Origin: an uncultured Alphaproteobacteria bacterium
Lineage (GTDB): Bacteria > Pseudomonadota > Alphaproteobacteria > UBA8366 > GCA-2717185
DNA length: 64,000 bases
Assembly: GCA_943788635.1 (NCBI GenBank)
Contig: CALSRA010000012.1
Coordinates: 1-64,000, forward strand
Direction: 5' to 3'
Below the pieces are notes generated by a model. That model was not told the origin of the DNA and made no database searches. It saw only the letters and a program-made list of their open reading frames with translations. Both the position numbers and the translations under genes were made by a program. Positions 18,491 through 28,235 of the stretch are shown here, one piece after another; the stretch's first letter is position 1, and each line of letters starts with the position of its first letter.

Positions 18491-19192
18491 CTATGATGTC
18501 GCAACCGTCAGGAACCGGGCGGCGGATTTGACCTCCACCCGAATGCCTTCCCAGCGGATTACGGCTTCATCGTCCTCGCCCCATTTTTGCGCCTGCCAGG
18601 TCTCGTCCAGCAGGCTCACCTCGACCGCATCCGGTGCCGAAAGCCGGCCTTCGGATACCGCCAGCGAAAGCACCAGCGATCCCAGCGCGGCCGACAGTGA
18701 ATGCAGCGCCGACAACCCGAATTCGCAATGCGTGGCGACCGCCTCCCGCAGCACCGTCAGGCTTTCATCCGGCTGCGTGACATGCGCGATATCCCGCGTC
18801 ACCTGTAATCCCGCGCCATAGCGCTCCGCTGACCAGTCGAGCAGCGGTTGCCAGAGCTCGTCCTGGCGCGCGGCCAGGTCAGCGGGGTCGGAGACGCGGT
18901 AACACAACAGGTCGGTGCCGCCGAATGCCGCGATCTCATCGATAACAGCCGGGCGCCGGCGCCGGACCCGGTCGATCGCCGTATTGGCGAACCGGGTCAT
19001 CGGCATGGCACGTGGGTCGACCTCTTCACCCTGTTCGTCCCATTCAGCAACGATTGCCGCCGCCAGGGGCCGGGCAGGCACCGCCAGCACCTCGCGGCCG
19101 GGCGTCTTAACCGTCCGGCCGTCCAGTGCAACGGCGAACCCGTCGCCTTGCGGCGCATCAACGATCGCCGCCTGTTTGTAGAAACGCTTCAT
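18491..19192 (-). CDS. ATP12 family chaperone for F1-ATPase assembly
   Basis: Chaperone that binds the F1 alpha subunit during ATP synthase assembly; known from mitochondria and Alphaproteobacteria. The 233 residues begin MKRFYKQA, then show the family stretches LDGRTVKTPGRE, WDEQGEEVDPRAMPMTRFANTAIDRV, CYRVSDPADLAARQDELW and WGEDDEA near the end. Length is normal. It lies 15 bases after the AsmA-like gene on the same strand and 70 bases before pccB. Its presence is one of the better clues that the host is alphaproteobacterial. Confidence 0.9.
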   Translation of the reverse strand: MKRFYKQAAIVDAPQGDGFAVALDGRTVKTPGREVLAVPARPLAAAIVAEWDEQGEEVDPRAMPMTRFANTAIDRVRRRRPAVIDEIAAFGGTDLLCYRVSDPADLAARQDELWQPLLDWSAERYGAGLQVTRDIAHVTQPDESLTVLREAVATHCEFGLSALHSLSAALGSLVLSLAVSEGRLSAPDAVEVSLLDETWQAQKWGEDDEAVIRWEGIRVEVKSAARFLTVATS

Positions 19193-19207
19193 CAGCCGCC
19201 AGTCCGG

Positions 19208-21268
19208 TCAGTTCCCGAACAGCTTCTTGAGCGAACCACCAACCCCTTCGGTGACACCCTTGACGGCGTCACTGGCCGGGTTGCCACTGCCCTGCGCCGG
19301 CTTTGCCGCCGGCTTCGCCTTGCCGCCACCGAGACAGGAATTGGTTTCACCTGATCCGGTTTCGGCAAGCCCCAGAAGCAGTGCCGGCGGGAATGCGAAA
19401 CCACCGACCAGCCCACCGATCTTGCGCGCCGCTGCCAGCTTGTTCACCCCGAAGGACGGGTTCGCCATCGTGCCGCGAACTTCAACCGGTACCGCGGTAT
19501 TGATCGTCGCCGATTTGGGCTGCGGATCGATATCGATGGAAAGCTCTTCGGTGGCCAGGTTGATCGTACCGCCACCGCCAACAGTAATGTGGTCGGTATC
19601 GAAAACGAGTGCCTTGCTGGTGGCCAGGCCCTTTACGATGTCGAAATGGCTGATCGCGCAATTGACGACCGTATACTCGGTCTTCTTGCCCGCAAACATT
19701 TCGGTCATCAGTTTGCCAACACCGCCGACATAGGTGTCCAGTGCGGTGCTTTTCATCCGCCCCGCGCCCATCGCAATCTGGGTCTTGCCGTTCAGCCCCG
19801 CCATGAGCTTGCGAACCGAACCGCCTTGCCCCTTCAGGTCAATCACGACGTTTACCTTGCCTTCAAGAAGGTCGGTAATATCCATATCGGCCAGGAACTT
19901 GCCGGCATCGAACTGTGTGATTTTCAGATCGGCATCCAGCGTCGGGGTCGACTTCGCCCCGTTCAGCCGGACCTTGCCGTCCAAAGCACCGTCGGCAACC
20001 ACACCCTTGAGGGACGAGATATTCAGGTCCCCGCCCTTGAGTGTCAGGCCGGTTTCAAGCTTGGTGACCTGCACTGCCGCAACCAGGGTTTCAACCGCCA
20101 GTTTGACCGTGGCATTGACTGCCTTCAGCCCATCAAGCGGTAATGGATCATCCGGGAAGACACGCCCATCGCCCGCGGCGTCGCCACTTGCGGCAGGTGC
20201 CGAAGCGGCCTGTCCACCGGCATTATCCGAACCTTCAGCTTTCGTAAAATCAGCAACATCCAGCCGTGTCGATTTCAAATCGGCATTGATGGCGGGAACG
20301 CTGCCGGCCATGTTGGCCGTAACCGTGCCCGAAAGGTCGCTACCGCCAATCTTTACGGCAATTCCGGAAAGGGTCACTGCCTTGTCCGCATCGCCGGTCA
20401 CCTTCGCCTGAACACTATAGGGTCCGAGCGGCGGTACCGGTGAACCGGCCAGCGGTGACAGCGTCGCCAGGCTCTCGCCATTCACGCTCAACGCCAGATC
20501 AAGTCCACGGCCCGCAGCGACATCGGTAATCGCGCCCTTCAGACCGATTGCGGCGCCGCCCGCAGCGATATCCAGCGTAACGGGCCAGGGCGTATCTGCA
20601 GCCATCAACGCTTCAGGTGCCCCCAACTGGCCCGTCATGGTAATCGGGTTGTCGTTGTAGGAGCCCGCAAAATTGAGATCCAGCGCGCTGTCGAACCCGT
20701 CCCCTTTCAGGGTCAATTCGTCAACGACCATCTTCAGGGTTTCTTTCGTGCCATGATCCAAATAGGTCAACCGCGCGTTCTCAACGGTTACCGCGCGAAT
20801 AACCGGAATGGTCGCCGCACCGCCCGAATCCGATTCAGCCGACGCGTCCGATGATGCCGCAGCAGCGCCACCTTCCGGTTCAAAGGCAAAGTTGAATTCA
20901 CCCTTTTCATTCTTTTCAATCAGGATATCGGCGCCAATAAGGACGAGCTTTTGCAGATCGACGGTGCCGGTAATCAGCGGCAGGATGGCAACCTGCGCTT
21001 CAAAGCGCTCGATCTTGACCATCTCCGGCTGCGAGCCCCATCCGGCATTGGAGAAGCTGACACCGCTAACGGCCAGCGATGGCGTCAATGAAATCGCCAG
21101 CCCGATATCGCCTTCAATTTTCAGGTCGCGGCCTGTCGCCTTTTTTGCTTCCGCAATGATTTCAGGTTTGTACTGGTTGAAATCCATCGACATCACAATG
21201 GCAACACCAGCCACGACGACAGCGACAATAACAACACCGACAATTTTCAGTATCGTCCCGAGCTTCAT
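19208..21268 (-). CDS. AsmA family protein
   Basis: Periplasm-spanning, inner-membrane-anchored protein of the AsmA/TamB-like bridge superfamily, linked to outer-membrane lipid homeostasis. The chosen ATG at 21268 (GGGAG eight bases upstream) gives 686 residues: an N-terminal anchor (about 5-26), the AsmA start DFNQYKPEIIAEAKKATGRDL, a long beta-rich body and a C-terminal AsmA domain ending near PVEVRGTMANPSFGV, then a low-complexity Lys/Ala tail. The ATG overlaps the HAD gene stop by 4 bases. A longer reading to 21376 would add an unconvincing leader. Function inferred from family only. Confidence 0.88.
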   Translation of the reverse strand: MKLGTILKIVGVVIVAVVVAGVAIVMSMDFNQYKPEIIAEAKKATGRDLKIEGDIGLAISLTPSLAVSGVSFSNAGWGSQPEMVKIERFEAQVAILPLITGTVDLQKLVLIGADILIEKNEKGEFNFAFEPEGGAAAASSDASAESDSGGAATIPVIRAVTVENARLTYLDHGTKETLKMVVDELTLKGDGFDSALDLNFAGSYNDNPITMTGQLGAPEALMAADTPWPVTLDIAAGGAAIGLKGAITDVAAGRGLDLALSVNGESLATLSPLAGSPVPPLGPYSVQAKVTGDADKAVTLSGIAVKIGGSDLSGTVTANMAGSVPAINADLKSTRLDVADFTKAEGSDNAGGQAASAPAASGDAAGDGRVFPDDPLPLDGLKAVNATVKLAVETLVAAVQVTKLETGLTLKGGDLNISSLKGVVADGALDGKVRLNGAKSTPTLDADLKITQFDAGKFLADMDITDLLEGKVNVVIDLKGQGGSVRKLMAGLNGKTQIAMGAGRMKSTALDTYVGGVGKLMTEMFAGKKTEYTVVNCAISHFDIVKGLATSKALVFDTDHITVGGGGTINLATEELSIDIDPQPKSATINTAVPVEVRGTMANPSFGVNKLAAARKIGGLVGGFAFPPALLLGLAETGSGETNSCLGGGKAKPAAKPAQGSGNPASDAVKGVTEGVGGSLKKLFGN

Positions 21269-21951
21269 GTTCGGCTCTCCCATAAGTCTGCGATCATTGA
21301 CGGCAATTCCCCATATCGCCTGGCAATGCGCTGTGCCCCCACCGCTTGCAATTCTTCCGTCGCATGATAGCCCCATGCGACGCCAATTGACAGCGCATGC
21401 GCGCGCACTGCCATTTCAATATCGAAGGTCGTATCCCCGATCATCACCGTACACTCCGGCGTTGCACCAACCTCCGCCATCGCGTCCAGCAGGATATCGG
21501 GGTTGGGTTTGCCGGGACCGTCATCCGCTGTTTTCAGCGTCGAAAACCTGTCGCCAAGATCATGCCGTTCCAGCACGGCATGCAGCCCACGGCGCGACTT
21601 GCCGGTTGCGACACCAAGCACCGCCCCGTTCTGCAACAGCGCGTCAATCGCCTCGCGGGTGCCGGGGTAAAGCGGTTCTTCATGTCCAGGGCGCTGGCGA
21701 ATATCGACAAAGGCATCCTTATACGCCGTCGAGACACTATCGAGGCGACCCATCGCTTCTTCCGGCATCAGCCTTGCCACCGCTTCGGGCAGCGCCAGGC
21801 CGACAACCCGGCGGATGGATTCCGCATCCGGGCGCGACAGGCCGTGACTGTCAAATGCTTGCGTCATCGCCTCGACGATACTGTGCTGGCTGTCGACCAG
21901 CGTGCCGTCACAATCGAATACCACCAGGCGGACAGGTTGGTCCTGATTCAT
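21265..21951 (-). CDS. HAD-IA family hydrolase (phosphoglycolate phosphatase-like)
   Basis: Small-molecule phosphatase of the haloacid dehalogenase superfamily. The 228 residues show motif I DCDGTLVD with nucleophile D13 and acid/base D15, motif II with Thr/Ser in GVATGKSRRG, and motif III/IV in GKPNPDILL and MIGDTTFDIEMA. The helical cap between motifs I and II identifies subclass IA. Phosphoglycolate phosphatase is possible but the natural substrate cannot be told. It sits directly behind rluC with a 4-base overlap, an arrangement common in Alphaproteobacteria, and overlaps the AsmA-like gene by 4 bases. Confidence 0.85.
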   Translation of the reverse strand: MNQDQPVRLVVFDCDGTLVDSQHSIVEAMTQAFDSHGLSRPDAESIRRVVGLALPEAVARLMPEEAMGRLDSVSTAYKDAFVDIRQRPGHEEPLYPGTREAIDALLQNGAVLGVATGKSRRGLHAVLERHDLGDRFSTLKTADDGPGKPNPDILLDAMAEVGATPECTVMIGDTTFDIEMAVRAHALSIGVAWGYHATEELQAVGAQRIARRYGELPSMIADLWESRT

Positions 21952-22940
21952 CCGTCAAACTCTTCGAACGGGTCATCGGTCAGGTTCCGGTCAAACCCGA
22001 ACAGCGACCAGGTCTTCAGCATATGCGGCGGCAGATCGGCCCTGACCTGCAGCATGCCCCGGCCGGACGGATGGGGAACACTGATTTCCCGGGCATGCAG
22101 GTGCAATTGCCGCGCGATGTCTTCTGATTCCAGGAACGCGTCGTCACCGCCATATTTCCCGTCGCCCAGGATCGGGGTTTCCATCGCGACCGCATGCACG
22201 CGGATCTGATGGGTCCGGCCCGTCTGTGGCCAGAACGCCACCCAGGCCAGCTTGGTGCCCGATCGATCAATCACGCTGTACAGCGTCAGCGCCCGTTTGG
22301 CGTCCTCCGCGTCGGGCGACATGCGCTCGCCCGAATTCCCCGCCATTTTCCCGATGGGCTGGTTCACCTTGCCCTGCCCGGGCCGCGGCACACCGGCGGT
22401 AAGCGCCCAGTATATCTTGCGGACTTCCCCCCGCCCCTGAAAGCTTTTGCCCAGCGCGGCGGCCGCTTTGCGATTGCGGGCAAGCAACATTACGCCGCTC
22501 GTGTCCTTGTCCAGCCGGTGGACGAGACGCGGTCGCTCAGCGGCGTCGAATTTCAGCGCACCGAGCATGCCATCGAGATGCCGGGTTGTCCCCGTCCCGC
22601 CCTGCACTGCCAGCCCGGCCGGTTTGTTGACCGCCAGCACATCGGCATCGCGGTGGATCACCAGCGAGCGGACAAAATCGCCATCTCTCTCGTTTACGTC
22701 ATTCTTGCGCGGCTGTGCGGCGACGGCGGGCTGGCCGTCCATCGGCGGAACACGGACCGACTGCCCCTCGGCCAGCCGCAATCCCGGCTTGGCGCGGTGA
22801 CCATCCACCCGGATTTGCCCTGTCCGCAACATTTTCTGCAGCCGGCCAAATCCAATGGCGGGAAAATGCCGTTTGAACCAGTGATCGAGCCGGACGTCAT
22901 CATCGTCGGGGCCGACAACGCGCATTTCAACGGCGCTCAT
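21948..22940 (-). CDS. rluC: RluA family 23S rRNA pseudouridine synthase (RluC-like)
   Basis: Converts selected uridines in 23S rRNA to pseudouridine. The 330 residues have an N-terminal S4 RNA-binding domain (about 16-75, with RLDHWFKRHFP and GQIRVDGHRAKPG) and the RluA-type catalytic domain with the signature HRLDKDTSGVML, catalytic aspartate D144. Further on, PQTGRTHQIRVH and PILGDGKYGGD are family hallmarks. Presence of the S4 domain and length favour RluC over RluA. It overlaps crcB upstream and the HAD gene downstream by 4 bases each. Confidence 0.9.
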   Translation of the reverse strand: MSAVEMRVVGPDDDDVRLDHWFKRHFPAIGFGRLQKMLRTGQIRVDGHRAKPGLRLAEGQSVRVPPMDGQPAVAAQPRKNDVNERDGDFVRSLVIHRDADVLAVNKPAGLAVQGGTGTTRHLDGMLGALKFDAAERPRLVHRLDKDTSGVMLLARNRKAAAALGKSFQGRGEVRKIYWALTAGVPRPGQGKVNQPIGKMAGNSGERMSPDAEDAKRALTLYSVIDRSGTKLAWVAFWPQTGRTHQIRVHAVAMETPILGDGKYGGDDAFLESEDIARQLHLHAREISVPHPSGRGMLQVRADLPPHMLKTWSLFGFDRNLTDDPFEEFDG

Positions 22941-23317
22941 GCCAGCACCATACGCATCAATTGCATGCCGCTCACCAGCGCCAGCACCGCCAGCCCAACC
23001 GAACCACCGATATAGAGGGCGGTACCCAGGATCTGTCCACGCTCATACAACAGGACGGTATCCATCGCGAATGTCGAGAATGTCGTGAACGCCCCCAGGC
23101 AGCCAACGACCAGAAAGGCGCGCAGTTCCTGTGCAGGACTCCAGGCAAGCGCCATGGACTCGATCAGGACCCCCATCAGGAATGAACCCACGACATTGGC
23201 TGCAAGTATCCCCCAGGGAAACCCGCTGCCCATCCAGTGGGTCACCTGCGCGGCAACATAGTGGCGCGCGACAGCGCCGCATGCCCCACCGGCCGCTATG
23301 GCCAGGACCATCTTCAT
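22937..23317 (-). CDS. crcB: Fluoride efflux channel CrcB/Fluc
   Basis: Small dual-topology fluoride channel of the inner membrane. The 126 residues form four hydrophobic helices with the family motifs GGACGAVARHY, NVVGSFLMGVL (the conserved Asn of the pore) and GCLGAFTTFSTFAMDT (the phenylalanine/serine-threonine track). It overlaps rarA and rluC by 4 bases on either side, so it is expressed within a housekeeping cassette. I see no fluoride riboswitch directly before it; there is no room for one. A second ATG two codons in (23311) is an alternative start. Confidence 0.93.
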   Translation of the reverse strand: MKMVLAIAAGGACGAVARHYVAAQVTHWMGSGFPWGILAANVVGSFLMGVLIESMALAWSPAQELRAFLVVGCLGAFTTFSTFAMDTVLLYERGQILGTALYIGGSVGLAVLALVSGMQLMRMVLA

Positions 23318-24633
23318 TCGCTGTTTCCTTCCGCCGCTTCACGTTTGGCGCGGAGTTTCGCCCAATATTCCTGACGCTTGGTCAGTTCGCGTTCAAAACC
23401 GCGTTCGACCGGGCGATAAAATTGTTGTCGCGCCATGTCTTCAGGAAAATAATTCTGGCCGGAAAACGCTTCCGGCGCATCATGATCATACGCGTATCCG
23501 TCGTTATAGCCGAGTTCCTTCATCAGCTTTGTCGGCGCATTCAGGATATGCATCGGCGGCATTAACGAGCCGGTTTCCTGTGCCGCCCGGCGCGACGCTT
23601 TATACGCGGTATAGGCCGCATTCGATTTCGGCGCTGTGGCGAGGAATACAACGACCTGCGCCAGCGCCAGTTCGCCTTCGGGCGAGCCCAGCCGCTCATA
23701 GGTCTCCCAGCCGTTCAGGGCCTGCACCGCGGCCTGCGGTTCGGCCAGGCCAATGTCCTCATAAGCAAAACGCAGCAGACGACGGGCGATATATCGCGGG
23801 TCCTCGCCCCCGTCCAGCATCCGCGAAAACCAGTACAGCGCCGCATCGCAATCCGAACCGCGCAGCGACTTGTGCAGCGCGCTGATCAGGTTGTAATGGC
23901 TTTCCTGGGCCTTGTCGTAGATCGGCGCCCGGCGCTGCACCGTCGCCGCCAGCCCGGCAGGATCGAGAGATTCCGCAAGGTTCAGCACAAACAGTTCTTC
24001 GGTCAGGTTCAGCAGGAACCGCCCATCGCCATCCGCCATCGCCTTGAGCGCCATACGGGCATCCGCATTCAGCGGCAACGCGCGGCCCACATCATCTTCC
24101 GCCCGCGCCAGCAGAATTTCCAGCGCTTCCACGCCAAGCCGGTTGAGCACAAAAACCTGGGCGCGCGACAGCAAAGCCGCGTTCAGCTCGAAACTCGGGT
24201 TTTCCGTCGTCGCCCCGACCAGAATAATCGTGCCGTCCTCGACATAGGGCAGGAAGCCATCCTGTTGCGCCCGGTTGAAGCGGTGAATTTCATCGATGAA
24301 CAGCAGCGTGCCCCGCCCCATGGCGCGGCGTTCGCGGGCCCATTCAAAGACCTTGCGCAGATCAGCCACGCCGGAAAACACGGCCGAGAGGGATTCGTAT
24401 TCAAGATCCGTATGCGCCGCCAACAGCCGGGCAATTGTCGTCTTGCCGGTTCCCGGCGGTCCCCAGAGGATGATCGACGCCAAACGCCCGCCATCCACCA
24501 TGCGGCGCAGCGCGCCGTCCGGGCCAAGCAGATGATCCTGCCCCACAACCACATCCAGCGAGGCGGGACGTAGCCGGTCCGCCAGAGGGCGCGGCGCATC
24601 CCCCTCGAACAGTCCCGGCGATGGCTGCACCAT
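23314..24633 (-). CDS. rarA: Replication-associated recombination protein A (RarA/MgsA, AAA+ ATPase)
   Basis: Clamp-loader-like AAA+ ATPase that acts at stalled replication forks. The 439 residues contain PLADRLRPASLDVVVGQDHLLG, Walker A GPPGTGKTT, Walker B LLFIDEIHRFN, sensor 1 LVGATTENPSFE and the C-terminal MgsA tetramerisation domain with DAALYWFSRMLDGGEDPRYIARRL. The ATG at 24633 overlaps the degP stop by one base (TGATG); a TTG one codon earlier is less likely. crcB overlaps its end by 4 bases. Length matches the family. Confidence 0.95.
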   Translation of the reverse strand: MVQPSPGLFEGDAPRPLADRLRPASLDVVVGQDHLLGPDGALRRMVDGGRLASIILWGPPGTGKTTIARLLAAHTDLEYESLSAVFSGVADLRKVFEWARERRAMGRGTLLFIDEIHRFNRAQQDGFLPYVEDGTIILVGATTENPSFELNAALLSRAQVFVLNRLGVEALEILLARAEDDVGRALPLNADARMALKAMADGDGRFLLNLTEELFVLNLAESLDPAGLAATVQRRAPIYDKAQESHYNLISALHKSLRGSDCDAALYWFSRMLDGGEDPRYIARRLLRFAYEDIGLAEPQAAVQALNGWETYERLGSPEGELALAQVVVFLATAPKSNAAYTAYKASRRAAQETGSLMPPMHILNAPTKLMKELGYNDGYAYDHDAPEAFSGQNYFPEDMARQQFYRPVERGFERELTKRQEYWAKLRAKREAAEGNSE

Positions 24634-26051
24634 CAACCCGAAACCTCGAACTGAATCCGGCGGCCCTCCCGGTTGAGCACAACAAGCCAGCGTTCCTGGG
24701 GTTGTGAAATGGCGTTCTGCAGGTCAACGACCCGGTCAATACGCATGCCGTTCACTTCCAGAATGATATCCTGTGGCCGAAGCCCCAGCCGTGCCGCTGT
24801 CGAGCCCTGCTGAAGCCCCAGCAATGCGACGCCCTTGACCGCATCATCCGCCCCCAGTTCGGCGCCCAGTGCCGGCGACAGGTTCGCGACCGTTGCCCCG
24901 GCGAAGGGATTGCGCCCCCGCAATAACTGCAAATTCCGCGGCGGGTCTTCCGGCGGCGCCACAAGCCCGAAGCTTACCGTCCGGGCCACCCCGCGCCGCA
25001 CAATCTGCAGGTCCACGACATCACCAATCGGCCGCGTCGCGATTCTGAACTTCAACGCGTGAACGTCATCCACCTCATTGCCATTCACCGCAGCGACAAT
25101 GTCGCCGGGCTTCAATCCCGCCTGTACAGCCGGCCCTTCGCGATACACACTTTCAACCAGAATACCGACCGGTTTTTCCAGACCGAGCGATCCCGCAATT
25201 TCATGGGTAACCGGTTTGCCGGTGAAACTGAGCCATGGCCGCACCAGCGGTTTCCCGGATATGGCGCTTTGCAGAATACTGCGCACCATATTGCTGGGCA
25301 CGGCGAAGCCCAGCCCCAGTGAGCCGCCGTCCCGTGAGTAAATCGCGGTATTCACGCCGATTAACTTGCCATCCATGGTGACCAGCGCGCCGCCGGAATT
25401 ACCCGGATTGATCGCCGCATCCGTCTGAATAAAGGACCGGAAATCCGCAACCCCGATAGATGTCCGCGCCAGGGCCGAAACAATTCCGCTGGTCACGGTC
25501 TGACCAACACCGAACGGGTTGCCGATGGCCAGCACCAGATCCCCGACCAGAAGCGAATCCGAGTCGCCAAGTTCCAGCGAGGGCAAATCAAGCCCCTTGG
25601 TTTCCAGCGCCAGAATGGCAATATCCGTGCGTTTGTCGGCGAGCACGATACGGGCCGCGAATTCGCGCCGGTCCGACAGAACGACCTTGATTTCTTCTGC
25701 GTTGTTGATGACGTGGTTATTGGTAACAATAAACCCGCCGGATCCAACAACGACCCCCGAGCCCAGGGAATTTTCCATCCGTTCCCGGGTAAACCCGCCA
25801 AAGGGCGTATCCCCGAAAAGCCGATTGAAAAACGGATCGTTGAAAAGCGACTGGCGACGCTGCACCACCTTGCGCGTGGCATATATATTGACAACCGCCG
25901 GTGCCGCCTTTGCGACCAGCGGAGCATAACTCAGGCGCACCTGCTCACGACTGGTTGGCACGACTTGCGCCGTCGCGGGCAAAGCAATAGCGCATAGCGC
26001 GAATAGCAACGCTGCAAATGCCCGATATTGTCCCTTAATCGCGTATCGCAT
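24633..26051 (-). CDS. degP: Do/HtrA family periplasmic serine endoprotease
   Basis: Periplasmic chaperone-protease of the envelope stress response. From the ATG at 26051 it is 472 residues: a signal peptide ending at LPATAQ, a trypsin-like domain with the triad H113 (TNNHV), D143 (RTDIAIL) and S219 (NPGNSGGAL), and two PDZ domains (about 265-360 and 385-470) of which the second is compact. An open reading up to 26195 adds residues with no signal character. Whether it is the DegP, DegQ or MucD orthologue cannot be settled here. It lies directly downstream of rplQ but beyond a strong terminator, so it probably has its own promoter and heads the run degP-rarA-crcB-rluC. Confidence 0.9.
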   Translation of the reverse strand: MRYAIKGQYRAFAALLFALCAIALPATAQVVPTSREQVRLSYAPLVAKAAPAVVNIYATRKVVQRRQSLFNDPFFNRLFGDTPFGGFTRERMENSLGSGVVVGSGGFIVTNNHVINNAEEIKVVLSDRREFAARIVLADKRTDIAILALETKGLDLPSLELGDSDSLLVGDLVLAIGNPFGVGQTVTSGIVSALARTSIGVADFRSFIQTDAAINPGNSGGALVTMDGKLIGVNTAIYSRDGGSLGLGFAVPSNMVRSILQSAISGKPLVRPWLSFTGKPVTHEIAGSLGLEKPVGILVESVYREGPAVQAGLKPGDIVAAVNGNEVDDVHALKFRIATRPIGDVVDLQIVRRGVARTVSFGLVAPPEDPPRNLQLLRGRNPFAGATVANLSPALGAELGADDAVKGVALLGLQQGSTAARLGLRPQDIILEVNGMRIDRVVDLQNAISQPQERWLVVLNREGRRIQFEVSG

Positions 26052-26155
26052 AAGGGCTATGTAACCTCTCCCGGGAGGTTTGCAAAGGCCGGAGAAATAC
26101 GTATAGGCACAATGACGATAAAGAACCGCCCCCATCCCGTTACCCCGCCCCGGAC

Positions 26156-26182
26156 AAAGAAAAAGGCGGCCAACCAGCCGCC
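26156..26182 (-). terminator. Rho-independent terminator after rplQ
   Basis: On the minus strand GGCGGC, a six-base loop and GCCGCC are followed by CTTTTTCTTT. The hairpin stem is 26165-26182. It begins about 40 bases after the rplQ stop and closes the ribosomal super-cluster before degP. Confidence 0.8.
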
Positions 26183-26221
26183 CCGTTTCCTGCATCGCCG
26201 GTATGCCCGACGATTGATATT

Positions 26222-26641
26222 CTATTCTTCGTCGTCGTCTTCGATTTCGTGGACCGGGCCTGAATCCTGCCCTTTCGCTTCGACATCGCGTTCGACCAGT
26301 TCAATGATCGCCATCGGCGCGGAATCGCCATGCCGGAAACCGGCCTTGAGAACCCGCGTATAACCGCCATGACGTTCCGAATAGCGTGATGCCAGTGAAT
26401 CGAACAGCTTGGCGGTCGTTGCATCGTCGTGCAGCATCGAAATGACGCGGCGCCGCGAATGCAATGTATTGCGCTTGCCCATGGTAATCAGCTTGTCGAC
26501 GATGGGGCTCAGTTCCTTCGCCTTCGGCAGGGTCGTCTTGATCTGCTCGTGTTTCAGCAGGGCAACCGCCATGTTGGCAAACATCGCCTTCCGATGGGAA
26601 CTCGTGCGGTTGAGCTTACGCCCACTTATGCGATGCCGCAT
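26222..26641 (-). CDS. rplQ: 50S ribosomal protein L17
   Basis: Large-subunit protein near the peptide exit tunnel. The N-terminus [20 protein letters not shown] is diagnostic, followed by [22 protein letters not shown]. At 139 residues it is longer than the E. coli protein; the last 20 or so residues form an acidic tail (HEIEDDDEE) seen in several Alphaproteobacteria. It is the last gene of the alpha operon, 54 bases after rpoA, and is followed by a terminator. Confidence 0.97.
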   Translation of the reverse strand: MRHRISGRKLNRTSSHRKAMFANMAVALLKHEQIKTTLPKAKELSPIVDKLITMGKRNTLHSRRRVISMLHDDATTAKLFDSLASRYSERHGGYTRVLKAGFRHGDSAPMAIIELVERDVEAKGQDSGPVHEIEDDDEE

Positions 26642-26695
26642 AACTATACTCCTGTATATTCAATTCATTCGGTAACGACAGTCGAAAGCCCGTAT

Positions 26696-27712
26696 CTAGT
26701 ACGGTTCTTCCAGCCGACGCAGCAATTCTTCAATATTTTCCGGCGGCCAGCTCGGAATTTCCATCCCGAGATGCAGGCCCATCTGGGTCAACACTTCCTT
26801 GATCTCATTCAGCGACTTGCGGCCGAAATTCGGCGTCCGCAGCATTTCCGCTTCCGTCTTCTGAACCAGGTCGCCGATATAGACGATATTGTCGTTCTTC
26901 AGGCAATTTGCCGAGCGGACCGACAGTTCCAGTTCATCGACCTTGCGGAGCAGGTTCCGGTTAAACGGCAATTCAGACGCCGTTTCCTCTGCATTCCGGC
27001 TTTCCGGCTCTTCGAAATTGATGAACAGCTGAAGCTGGTCCTGTAGGATACGGGCCGCATAAGCGACCGCATCATCCGGCGTCACCGCACCATTTGTTTC
27101 GATTTCCATCGCCAGCTTGTCATAATCCGTCACCTGACCGACGCGGGTGTTTTCCACCTTGTAGGAGATCTTACGGATCGGGCTGAAGACCGAGTCGACG
27201 GGAATGAGGCCAATCGGGGCATCTTCCGGGCGGTTCTGCGCCGCGGGAACATATCCCACACCTTCTTCAACCGTCATTTCCATGGAAATCTTTGCGCCTT
27301 CATCAAGCGTGCAAATCACCAGGTCCGGGTTCATGACTTCGATATCATGCCCCGTTGTAATCTTGCCGGCAGTAATTTCACCGGGCCCTTCGGCAATCAG
27401 CTGAATACGCTTGGGGCCTTCACCGTGCATGCGCAGGGCCAGAACCTTGATATTCAGGACGATGTCCGTCACATCCTCACGAACGCCGGCAATCGACGAG
27501 AATTCATGAAGAACCCCTTCGATCTGCAGCGACGTTACCGCTGCACCGTGCAATGACGACAACAGAACACGCCGCAACGCGTTCCCCAGCGTCAACCCGA
27601 AACCGCGCTCGAGCGGTTCAGCGATCACTGTAGCCTTGCGACCATCTTCATCACGGGGTTCGACGTTCAGCTTGTTCGGCTTGATCAGTGCTTGCCAGTT
27701 TTTCTGAATCAC
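26696..27712 (-). CDS. rpoA: RNA polymerase alpha subunit
   Basis: Platform subunit for RNA polymerase assembly and contact point for activators. The 338 residues include the N-terminal dimerisation domain ([21 protein letters not shown] and [13 protein letters not shown]), a linker and the C-terminal DNA- and activator-binding domain (about 255-335) with [18 protein letters not shown] and the terminal [12 protein letters not shown]. All regions expected are intact. It lies in the alpha operon between rpsK and rplQ. Confidence 0.98.
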   Translation of the reverse strand: MIQKNWQALIKPNKLNVEPRDEDGRKATVIAEPLERGFGLTLGNALRRVLLSSLHGAAVTSLQIEGVLHEFSSIAGVREDVTDIVLNIKVLALRMHGEGPKRIQLIAEGPGEITAGKITTGHDIEVMNPDLVICTLDEGAKISMEMTVEEGVGYVPAAQNRPEDAPIGLIPVDSVFSPIRKISYKVENTRVGQVTDYDKLAMEIETNGAVTPDDAVAYAARILQDQLQLFINFEEPESRNAEETASELPFNRNLLRKVDELELSVRSANCLKNDNIVYIGDLVQKTEAEMLRTPNFGRKSLNEIKEVLTQMGLHLGMEIPSWPPENIEELLRRLEEPY

Positions 27713-27825
27713 GGATGCGACCTCTCGTCTTAAACTTACCTCGCCGCCAGATTTCCGACGGCGAGCAATAAACGTTCAAATATCCGCACAGTTCCCGGCC
27801 AAAACCAGGTTCCGGCGGAACGCCG

Positions 27826-28215
27826 CTAGACGCGCCGCCGTTTTGGCGGACGGCAACCATTGTGCGGAATGGGCGTGACGTCCCGGATCGCCGTAATCGT
27901 GAAACCCGCGGCGGAAAGCGCCCGCAATGCTGATTCACGACCTGATCCCGGGCCCTTGACGCAGACTTCCAGCGTCTTCATCCCGTGTTCCTGCGCTTTA
28001 CGCGCGGCTTCTTCGGATGCCATCTGCGCCGCATACGGCGTCGATTTACGGCTGCCCTTGAAACCCTGGCTACCTGCCGAAGACCACGCTATCGCGTTCC
28101 CCTGAACGTCGGTAATCGTGACCATCGTGTTGTTGAATGTCGCACTCACATGCGCAACACCCGATGTAATATTCTTTCGTTCCGCGCGGCGGACGCGCGT
28201 TGAGGCCTTGGCCAT
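27826..28215 (-). CDS. rpsK: 30S ribosomal protein S11
   Basis: Small-subunit platform protein. The 129 residues show [41 protein letters not shown] and the C-terminal [18 protein letters not shown], all diagnostic of S11. It lies between rpsM and rpoA as in the standard alpha operon; rpsD is absent, as usual in Alphaproteobacteria. A 113-base gap before rpoA holds nothing recognisable. Confidence 0.98.
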   Translation of the reverse strand: MAKASTRVRRAERKNITSGVAHVSATFNNTMVTITDVQGNAIAWSSAGSQGFKGSRKSTPYAAQMASEEAARKAQEHGMKTLEVCVKGPGSGRESALRALSAAGFTITAIRDVTPIPHNGCRPPKRRRV

Positions 28216-28235
28216 CAGTTTTAGTCCCTAAAAAA

